Origin: Karalla daura
Lineage: Eukaryota; Chordata; Actinopteri; Chaetodontiformes; Leiognathidae
Direction of reading: 5' to 3'
Assembly (NCBI GenBank): GCA_029224185.1
Contig: CM055191.1
Location: 26,171,805-26,235,804, forward strand
DNA: 64,000 nt
Shown here: piece by piece, positions 1-7,853 of the stretch
Position numbering within the stretch: the stretch's first letter is position 1
Layout of the letters: each line of letters starts with the position of its first letter
The notes under the pieces: model-generated
The model's input: the letters and a program-made list of their open reading frames with translations, nothing else
Database searches by the model: none
Told to the model about the DNA's origin: nothing
Made by a program: the position numbers and the translations under genes

Positions 1-105
1 AACGACGAGCCTCATCGTAGGCCCAGTGCAGCCTTTTCTCTCCATAAGCCCCCATTCATTGTCCCACCACTGCCATCAATGTTAAACGTTACACTACTCC
101 TCGCG

Positions 106-119
106 ACTGTGGCCACAGT
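106..119. repeat. 14-bp perfect palindrome in the monomer
   Basis: ACTGTGGCCACAGT is its own reverse complement and recurs in most monomers. Units with gcgtctgtgg (for example the monomer starting 11,702) keep only the 12-bp core CTGTGGCCACAG. It resembles a symmetric protein-binding site or a small cruciform seed, but I cannot assign a binder. Confidence 0.85.
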
Positions 120-538
120 TCTCATAGTACACACACCAAATCGTGTCAGGGCGTTCTGGAAACTCTCCCCTACGGCTTGACAGTTAGCTCATATTCCAGA
201 TAGGTGAAAGTGCAGTCTCCATAGAGCCAAATGTTTATCACTTGGCCAAATAGGTTCTTTCCCATAAGAATGAATGGGGAAAAGAGAACTCCACAAACAA
301 ACATTCGCAACGTTGCCATACTTTGACTTTGAAACTTCATTTTCATTTCAAAAATTGAAGAATCTTGTGGTGTGTTTGTAGAGCGAGTTGCACGCTGATA
401 GGTTGTATGGTTTTTCAGCAGCACCTCTTCTCGACAACCATGTGCTCAAGTTCCTGCTCCATTGTCTCCTCTGCTGACATGGTCATACAAAGTGATGAGG
501 CGTCCACCTTCAATGCACCCCAGCAGATGGCACAGGCC

Positions 539-553
539 CTGGGAGACTCCCAG
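539..553. repeat. 15-bp odd-centred palindrome in the monomer
   Basis: CTGGGAG, a single central A, then CTCCCAG: 7-bp arms that are exact reverse complements. I saw no change in the arms in the copies I read. Confidence 0.85.
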
Positions 554-1061
554 AGTTTGAAAGGGCCCCCTCAGCATTGGGCATGTCCAATCTCTTCTTA
601 GCACCGGGCCGACATGCGGGATCGCTTAAAAATCAGCTCTCGTTTCGCTCTTTTCACGCTGCTCCCAGCCACACCCGAAGCAGCAGACAAATTCTTTTTT
701 CCAGTTTTGTAGGAACATTGGTGCTCTCTCATGCGGGTTAGGCCATAAACCCGTGCGCCTTGTGAAATTTAAACGACGAGCCTCATCGTAGGCCCAGTGC
801 AGCCTTTTCTCTCCATAAGCCCCCATTCATTGTCCAACCGCTGCCATCAATGTTAAACGTTACACTACTCCTCACGACTGTGGCCACAGTTCTCATAGTA
901 CACACACCAAATCGTGTCAGAGCGTTCTGGAGACTGTCCCCTACGGCGTGACAGTGAGCTCATATTCCAGATAGGTGAAAGCGCAGTCTCCATAGAGCCA
1001 AATGTTTATCACTTGGCCAATTCGGCTCGTTCCCATAAGAATGAATGGGAAAAACAGAACT

Positions 1062-1065
1062 CCAC
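1062..1065. repeat. Left target-site duplication of the LTR (ccac)
   Basis: Uninterrupted monomers read ctccacaaac here. The left flank ends ctccac, so ccac is the copy abutting the TG end of the LTR. Confidence 0.92.
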
Positions 1066-1075
1066 TGTTGGGACT
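1066..1075. repeat. LTR left terminal inverted repeat, 10 bp
   Basis: TGTTGGGACT, the exact reverse complement of 2741-2750. Short terminal inverted repeats starting with TG are the integrase recognition ends of LTR elements. Confidence 0.92.
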
Positions 1076-1197
1076 GCTGCAGGACCACACAGGCTGCAGA
1101 TTGAGTGGATCAAGCAGACAAACAACACAATGAGTAAATCAAAGAAACAAACAAAACACAGAGGCACAAAGACCTCTGTCCTGGACAAAGGAGAAGC

Positions 1198-1203
1198 CAC
1201 GTG
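1198..1203. promoter_or_regulatory. CACGTG E-box motif in the LTR (first of four)
   Basis: A perfect CACGTG hexamer upstream of the TATA-like box. Three more lie at 1979-1984, 2080-2085 and 2178-2183. CACGTG is the core site of bHLH-ZIP factors of the MYC/MAX/USF type (known). Use of these sites is inference. Confidence 0.4.
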
Positions 1204-1418
1204 TTCCGTGTCGACCCCCACCCCGCAGAACAAAGGAGCACGCTGCCCTGACGACTCTGCGGGGCAGGGACCTGTAAGCCGACACCGGACCCCAGCACTC
1301 CTCCCCGGATATGTGCGCGCGCAGCCGACCGCTGGCTCGCTGCCAAAGGCAGCCAGCTGATTCGTCCCTCGGGACGCAGAGCGGGGACCCCACACCCGCA
1401 GGCATGGGGACCCCGGGG

Positions 1419-1426
1419 ATAAAAGG
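1419..1426 (+). promoter_or_regulatory. TATA-like box of the LTR promoter
   Basis: ATAAAAGG sits in a GC-rich context about 350 bp into the LTR. Roughly 25-30 bp downstream comes tcactcagtctctctctc, a pyrimidine-rich stretch that could contain the start site. This is the only good TATA candidate upstream of the poly(A) signal. Promoter activity is inferred from position and composition. Confidence 0.55.
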
Positions 1427-1865
1427 ACGCGAACCGGGTCACTCAGTCTCTCTCTCGCCCACCTTTCTGCAACGACACTTCGAGCCGAGGACTTCGTGGA
1501 GACTCCAGCCGCCGGACGAGAAGAAGACTCGCCGCCGCCGCTACTCCAGATCCCGCTCTACAACCGCTGTTTCAGCGCTCCGTTGTGGTGACTATCGCGT
1601 CCTTTTCAGGACGAAAGCACCACGGGCTCCGAGCCCAAAATAAGTAAAGAGTGGTTTCCTTGAGACGAGCATAAGTTTTCCGTGCCGCAGCTTCGCTGCT
1701 GAAGGTCTATCACAGACCTCCTCATCGATAGCGACCGCTTCACCCGAAGCCGCTATCCAGGACACCCGGTCCTGAACGGGAGAGACCGACCCAGGTTCCC
1801 GTCATCCCCAGGGGAAACCCAGCCGCCGCACCCTCTCCAGCAGCCCAGCCGGGTACGTCGAACTA

Positions 1866-1953
1866 GGACCCCCGCGGACAACGCTGCGATACCCGGAGAC
1901 CGAGCGGACCCCCGCGGACAACGCTGCGACACCCGGAGACTGAGTGGACCCCC
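1866..1953. repeat. 40-bp tandem duplication inside the LTR
   Basis: Two copies of a 40-bp unit beginning ggacccccgcggacaacg occupy 1866-1905 and 1906-1945, with a short third start (ggaccccc) from 1946. The copies differ by only a few substitutions, such as gatacc versus gacacc and ccgagc versus ctgagt. The duplication lies in the inferred R region and is probably replication slippage. No function is visible. Confidence 0.85.
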
Positions 1954-2225
1954 CCAATCCAGCCGACGCACACCGCTTCACGTGGTCACGTAAGAGGCAG
2001 AAGTTGGACTCAGTAACTAGCGCAAAGTACTTAGGAGCCTACACGTTGAAACGTAGATTTGGTCGCTAAATCACGTTATCACGTGTATGAATGCACGAGG
2101 ACGCAGACTGTGACCGTGTCTGAACGTTCCTCTGTTTCGTTTACAACCCTTTGTCCGAGATCGGCTCTCGCGCCGACCACGTGACTCCTCTCGTCGCGCA
2201 CCCCCTTCCCCACTCGGGAGCACGG

Positions 2226-2400
2226 GCACGCGCCGACACACGCACGCGCCGACACACGCACGCGCACACACGCACGCGCATACACACGCACGCGCATACA
2301 CACGCACGCGCATACACACGCACGCGCACACACGCACGCGCACACACGCACGCGCACACACGCACGCAAACGTGCGCGTACACGCAGTTCTCACACACAC
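2226..2400. repeat. CA/CG-rich simple repeat inside the LTR
   Basis: A run of almost strictly alternating purine and pyrimidine made of units such as cacgcacgcgcaca (14 bp) and cacgcacgcgcataca (16 bp); the tac-containing variant occurs three times in a row. Such tracts can adopt Z-DNA (known for alternating CG/CA sequence) and are length-unstable. The long open frames on both strands across it are artefacts of the short-period repeat. Confidence 0.92.
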
Positions 2401-2513
2401 AACTGTTTGTTCCTTGTTTTATGTTATGTGTATGTAGGTTAGTCTTTATCTCAGGGATTGTATGTTAGTTAGTTTAGTTAGGCACAAATGTATGTAGCTT
2501 AATTCTGTTTGTT

Positions 2514-2519
2514 AATAAA
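2514..2519 (+). terminator. Polyadenylation signal of the LTR
   Basis: A perfect AATAAA followed by gtgtcattcatttgtac, a GT/T-rich downstream stretch. It lies 231 bp before the LTR end, the expected layout for the R/U5 boundary. I noticed no AATAAA in the satellite monomers I read through. Confidence 0.7.
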
Positions 2520-2740
2520 GTGTCATTCATTTGTACTAATTGAACCCTGTCGTTATTGATGCAAATGATTATTGCTACATCTTGCCAGTGCTCGGACCTC
2601 ACCGCCTTTAAGAGTTTTTGACTGATTTACTAGGCAAATTGACGAACCAGATTATTGGTCCCTGTTCGCAGGGTGGTGCCCCGAAATTCTAAAATAATAA
2701 TAAGCTAATAATCTAGGTTCACCATATTTGGTCGACGTAA

Positions 2741-2750
2741 AGTCCCAACA
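2741..2750. repeat. LTR right terminal inverted repeat, 10 bp
   Basis: AGTCCCAACA, the exact reverse complement of 1066-1075; it marks the 3' end of U5. Confidence 0.92.
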
Positions 2751-2754
2751 CCAC
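2751..2754. repeat. Right target-site duplication of the LTR (ccac)
   Basis: The second copy of ccac follows the terminal CA, after which the satellite resumes as aaacaaacattcgc. The two intact 4-bp copies show transposition by an integrase rather than an assembly join. Confidence 0.92.
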
Positions 2755-3231
2755 AAACAAACATTCGCAACGTTGCCATACTTTGGCTTTGAAACTTCAT
2801 TTTCATTTCAAAAATTGAAGAATCTTGTGGTGTGTTTGTAGAGCGAGTTGCACGCTGATAGTTTGTATGGTTTTTCAGCAGCACCTCTTCTCGACGACCA
2901 TGTGCTCAGGTACCTGCTCCAATGTCTCCTCTGCTGACATGGTAATACAAAGTGATGAGGCGTCCAGCTTCAATGCACCCCAGCAGATGGCACAGGCCCT
3001 GGGAGACTCCCAGAGTTTGAAAGGGCCCCCTCAGCATTGGGCATGTCCAATCTCTTCTTAGCACCGGGCCGACATGCGGGATCGCTTAAAAATCAGCTCT
3101 CGTTTCGCTCTTTTCACGCTGCTCCCTGCCACACCCGAAGCAGCAGACAAATTCTTTTTTCCAGTTTTGTAGGAACATTGGTGCTCTCTCATGCGGGGCA
3201 GGCCATAAACCCGTGAGCCTTGTGAAATTTA

Positions 3232-4002
3232 AACGACGAGCCTCATCGTAGGCCCAGTGCAGCCTTTTCTCTCCATGAGCCCCCATTCATTGTCCCATCA
3301 CAGCCATCAATGTTAAACGTTACACTACTCCTCGCGTCTGTGGCCACAGTTCTCATAGTACACACACCAAATCGTGTCAGGGCGTTCTGGAGACTGTCCC
3401 CTACGGCGTGACAGTGAGCTCATATTCCAGATAGGTGAAAGCGCAGTCTCCATAGAGCCAAATGTTTATCACTTGGCCAATTCGGCTCGTTCCCATAAGA
3501 ATGAATGGGAAAAACAGAACTCCACAAACAAACATTCGCAACGTTGCCATACTTTGACTTTGAAACTTCATTTTCATTTCAAAAATTGAAGAATCTTGTG
3601 GCTTGTTTGTGTAGCGAGTTGCACGCTGATAGGTTGTATGGTTTGTCAGCAGCACCTCTTCTCGACGACCATGTGCCCAGGTGCCTGCTCCAATGACTCC
3701 TCTGCTGACATGGTCATACAAAGTGATGAGGCGTCCAGCTTCAATGCACCCCAGCATATGGCACAGGCCCTGGGAGACTCCCAGAGTTTGAAAGGGCCCC
3801 CTCAGCATTGGGCATGTCCAATCTCTTCTTAGCACCGGGCCGACATGCGGGATCGCTTAAAAATCAGCTCTCGTTTTGCTCTTTTCACGCTGCTCCCAGC
3901 CACACCCGAAGCAGCAGACAAATTCTTTTTTCCAGTTTTGTAGGAAGATTGGTGCTCTCTCATGCGGGGCAGGCCATAAACCCGTGCGCCTTGTGAAATT
4001 TA
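3232..4002. repeat. Satellite monomer 3 (type Rc)
   Basis: A 771-bp unit with R markers in the first half and c markers in the second (cccaggtgcc, tgactcc, gcatatgg, ttttgctc, ggaagatt). It has a private change, cccatcacag, near 3,295. It closely resembles the next unit but ends tcttctta rather than tcttctgc near 3,830. Confidence 0.9.
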
Positions 4003-7000
4003 AACGACGAGCCTCATCGTAGGCCCAGTGCAGCCTTTTCTCTCCATAAGCCCCCATTCATTGTCCCACCACTGCCATCAATGTTAAACGTTACACTACT
4101 CCTCGCGACTGTGGCCACAGTTCTCATAGTACACACACCAAATCGTGTCAGGGCGTTCTGGAGACTGTCCCCTACGGCGTGACAGTGAGCTCATATTCCA
4201 GATAGGTGAAAGCGCAGTCTCCATAGAGCCAAATGTTTATCACTTGGCCAATTCGGCTCGTTCCCATAAGAATGAATGGGAAAAACAGAACTCCACAAAC
4301 AAACATTCGCAACGTTGCCATACTTTGACTTTGAAGCTTCATTTTCATTTCAAAAATTGAAGAATCTTGTGGCTTGTTTGTGTAGCGAGTTGCACGCTGA
4401 TAGGTTGTATGGTTTGTCAGCAGCACCTCTTCTCGACGACCATGTGCCCAGGTGCCTGCTCCAATGACTCCTCTGCTGACATGGTCATACAAAGTGATGA
4501 GGCGTCAAGCTTCAATGCACCCCAGCATATGGCACAGGCCCTGGGAGACTCCCAGAGTTTGAAAGGGCCCCCTCAGCATTGGGCATGTCCAATCTCTTCT
4601 GCGCACCGGGCCGACATGCGGGATCGCTTAAAAATCAGCTCTCGTTTCGCTCTTTTCACGCTGCTCCCAGCCACACCCGAAGCAGCAGACAAATTCTTTT
4701 TTCCAGTTTTGTAGGAACATTGGTGCTCTCTCATGCGGGTTAGGCCACAAACCCGTGCGCCTTGTGAAATTTAAACGACGAGCCTCATCGTAGGCCCAGT
4801 GCAGCCTTTTCTCTCCATAAGCCCCCATTCATTGTCCCACCACTGCCATCAATGTTAAACGTTACACTACTCCTCGCGACTGTGGCCACAGTTCTCATAG
4901 TACACACACCAAATCGTGTCAGGGCGTTCTGGAAACTCTCCCCTACGGCTTGACAGTTAGCTCATATTCCAGATAGGTGAAAGCGCAGTCTCCATAGAGC
5001 CAAATGTTTATCACTTGGCCAAATAGGTTCTTTCCCATAAGAATGAATGGGGAAAAGAGAACTCCACAAACAAACATTCGCAACGTTGCCATACTTTGAC
5101 TTTGAAACTTCATTTTCATTTCAAAAATTGAAGAATCTTGTGGTGTGTTTGTAGAGCGAGTTGCACGCTGATAGGTTGTATGGTTTTTCAGCAGCACCTC
5201 TTCTCGACGACCATGTGCTCAAGTTCCTGCTCCATTGTCTCCTCTGCTGACATGGTCATACAAAGTGATGAGGCGTCCACCTTCAATGCACCCCAGCAGA
5301 TGGCACAGGCCCTGGGAGACTCCCAGAGTTTGAAAGGGCCCCCTCAGCATTGGGCATGTCCAATCTCTTCTTAGCACCGGGCCGACATGCGGGATCGCTT
5401 AAAAATCAGCTCTCGTTTCGCTCTTTTCACGCTGCTCCCAGCCACACCCGAAGCAGCAGACAAATTCTTTTTTCCAGTTTTGTAGGAACATTGGTGCTCT
5501 CTCATGCGGGTTAGGCCATAAACCCGTGCGCCTTGTGAAATTTAAACGACGAGCCTCATTGTAGGCCCAGTGCAGCCTTTTCTCTCCATGAGCCCCCATT
5601 CATTGTCCCACCACTGCCATCAATGTTAAACGTTACAAAACTCCTCGCGACTGTGGCCACAGTTCTCTTAGTACACACACCAAATCGTGTCAGGGCGTTC
5701 TGGAGACTGTCCCCTACGGCGTGACAGTGAGCTCATATTCCAGATAGGTGAAAGCGCAGTCTCCATAGAGCCAAATGTTTATCACTTGGCCAATTCGGCT
5801 CGTTCCCATAAGAATGAATGGGAAAAACAGAACTCCACAAACAAACATTCGCAACGTTGCCATACTTTGACTTTGAAACTTCATTTTCATTTCAAAAATT
5901 GAAGAATCTTGTGGTGTGTTTGTGTAGCGAGTTGCACGCTGATAGGTTGTATGGTTTTTCAGCAGCACCTCTTCTCGACGACCATGTGCTCAAGTACCTG
6001 CTCCATTGTCTCCTCTGCTGACATGGTAATACAAAGTGATGAGGCGTCCAGCTTCAATGCACCCCAGCAGATGGAACAGGCCCTGGGAGACTCCCAGAGT
6101 TTGAAAGGGCCCCCTCAGCATTGGGCATGTCCAATCTCTTCTGCGCACCGGGCCGACATGCGGGATCGCTTAAAAATCAGCTCTCGTTTCGCTCTTTTCA
6201 CGCTGCTCCCAGCCACACCCGAAGCAGCAGACAAATTCTTTTTTCCAGTTTTGTAGGAACATTGGTGCTCTCTCATGCGGGTTAGGCCATAAACCCGTGC
6301 GCCTTGTGAAATTTAAACGACGAGCCTCATTGTAGGCCAGTGCAGCCTTTTCTCTCCATAAGCCCCCATTCATTGTCCCACCACTGCCATCAATGTTAAA
6401 CGTTACACTACTCCTCGCGACTGTGGCCACAGTTCTCATAGTACACACACCAAATCGTGTCAGGGCGTTCTGGAAACTCTCCCCTACGGCTTGACAGTTA
6501 GCTCATATTCCAGATAGGTGAAAGCGCAGTCTCCATAGAGCCAAATGTTTATCACTTGGCCAAATAGGTTCTTTCCCATAAGAATGAATGGGGAAAAGAG
6601 AACTCCACAAACAAACATTCGCAACGTTGCCATACTTTGACTTTGAAACTTCATTTTCATTTCAAAAATTGAAGAATCTTGTGTTGTGTTTGTAGAGCGA
6701 GTTGCACGCTGATAGGTTGTATGGTTTTTCAGCAGCACCTCTTCTCGACGACCATGTGCTCAAGTTCCTGCTCCATTGTCTCCTCTGCTGACATGGTCAT
6801 ACAAAGTGATGAGGCGTCCACCTTCAATGCACCCCAGCAGATGGCACAGGCCCTGGGAGACTCCCAGAGTTTGAAAGGGCCCCCTCAGCATTGGGCATGT
6901 CCAATCTCTTCTTAGCACCGGGCCGACATGCGGGATCGCTTAAAAATCAGCTCTCGTTTCGCTCTTTTCACGCTGCTCCCAGCCACACCCGAAGCAGCAG

Positions 7001-7853
7001 ACAAATTATTTTTTCCAGTTTTGTAGGAACATTGGTGCTCTCTCATGCGGGTTAGGCCATAAACCCGTGCGCCTTGTGAAATTTAAACGACGAGCCTCAT
7101 TGTAGGCCCAGTGCAGCCTTTTCTCTCCATGAGCCCCCATTCATTGTCCCACCACTGCCATCAATGCTAAACGCTACACTACTCGCGACTGTGGCCACAG
7201 TTCTCATACTACACACACCAAATCGTGTCAGGGCGTTCTGGAGACTGTCCCCTACGGCGTGACAGTGAGCTCATATTCCAGATAGGTGAAAGCGCAGTCT
7301 CCATAGAGCCAAATGTTTATCACTTGGCCAATTCGGCTCGTTCCCATAAGAATGAATGGGAAAAACAGAACTCCACAAACAAACATTCGCAACGTTGCCA
7401 TACTTTGGCTTTGAAACTTCATTTTCATTTCAAAAATTGAAGAATCTTGTGGTGTGTTTGTAGAGCGAGTTGCACGCTGATAGTTTGTATGGTTTTTCAG
7501 CAGCACCTCTTCTCGACGACCATGTGCTCAGGTACCTGCTCCAATGTCTCCTCTGCTGACATGGTAATACAAAGTGATGAGGCGTCCAGCTTCAATGCAC
7601 CCCAGCATATGGCACAGGCCCTGGGAGACTCCCAGAGTTTGAAAGGGCCCCCTCAGCATTGGGCATGTCCAATCTCTTCTTAGCACCGGGCCGACATGCG
7701 GGATCGCTTAAAAATCAGCTCTCGTTTTGCTCTTTTCACGCTGCTCCCAGCCACACCCGAAGCAGCAGACAAATTCTTTTTTCCAGTTTTGTAGGAAGAT
7801 TGGTGCTCTCTCATGCGGGGCAGGCCATAAACCCGTGCGCCTTGTGAAATTTA
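4003..7853. repeat. Five-monomer higher-order unit, copy 1 (Rc-Aa-Re-Aa-Rb)
   Basis: 3,851 bp, monomers at 4003, 4774, 5545, 6316 and 7086. Fingerprints shared with copy 2: gaagcttc (near 4,335), tcttctgc in units 1 and 3, the 1-bp deletion taggccagtg (near 6,333) and caaattatt (near 7,003). Private differences include acaaaactcc in unit 3 and gtgttgtgtttg in unit 4. Confidence 0.88.

Larger units (their letters stand above)
1..771. repeat. Satellite monomer 1 (type Aa), reference for the phase
   Basis: A complete 771-bp unit. The first half has the A markers (aaactctcc, gttagctc, aataggttc, atggggaaaagagaac). The second half has the a markers (ctcaagttcc, ccacctt, gcgggttagg). It carries the private variant tcgacaacc, which recurs only in the type-a monomers starting at 20,168, 24,020, 37,888 and 44,827, so these are close relatives. 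No gene is seen in it. Confidence 0.9.
1066..2750 (+). mobile_element. Solo LTR of a retroelement (ERV-like or Ty3-like), 1,685 bp
   Basis: Unrelated to the satellite. It begins TGTTGGGACT and ends AGTCCCAACA: canonical TG...CA termini inside a perfect 10-bp inverted repeat. It is flanked by a direct 4-bp duplication, ccac. A single LTR with no internal region, no primer-binding site and no polypurine tract is the usual product of LTR-LTR recombination. The plus orientation is taken from a TATA-like box (1419-1426) upstream of an AATAAA signal (2514-2519). Provisional division: U3 from 1066 to about 1448, a long R to about 2540, then U5 to 2750. A 4-bp duplication fits many class I endogenous retroviruses (known for the group), but Ty3-type elements cannot be excluded without the pol region. 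No gag, pol or env coding sequence is present. Confidence 0.9.
772..3231. repeat. Satellite monomer 2, split by an LTR
   Basis: The monomer is 772-1065 plus 2751-3231. Removing the LTR and one copy of the 4-bp target duplication (1,689 bp) restores exactly 771 bp. The left part carries gtcagagcg near 917, a variant also found in the monomers starting at 20,939 and 24,791. The right part is type b (tttggc, tgtagagcg, gatagt, ctcaggtacc), whereas those two relatives are type c on the right. The monomer is therefore a mosaic as well as interrupted. Confidence 0.93.

Noticed and set aside
180..220. 5S rRNA-like or tRNA-like promoter element (ctacggc)
   Set aside because: Only about seven bases resemble the 5S start; no internal control region, no B box and no foldable tRNA were seen, so this is not a 5S, tRNA or snRNA gene array.
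914..1360. 148-codon plus-strand frame crossing the left LTR junction
   Set aside because: It is a chance fusion of satellite and LTR sequence across an insertion site, beginning at a GTG and without recognisable domains.
2071..2400. Cys/Arg/Val-rich and His/Thr-rich open frames over the CA/CG tract
   Set aside because: Low-complexity translation of a simple repeat that is open in several frames on both strands.
1066..2750. Complete retrovirus or retrotransposon
   Set aside because: Only one LTR is present; there is no internal region, primer-binding site, polypurine tract or coding sequence for gag, pol or env.
3401..3835. Conserved 144-codon minus-strand open frame, repeated in many monomers, as a gene
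   Set aside because: It overlaps equally conserved plus-strand frames, varies in its start between subtypes (84-144 codons), matches no family I recognise, and its repetition follows from the tandem repeat itself.
4360..4720. Longer 115-codon frames in units with tcttctgc instead of tcttctta
   Set aside because: Loss of one stop codon by a two-base change in a few units (4003, 5545, 7854, 9396) lengthens a spurious frame; the change simply marks related copies.
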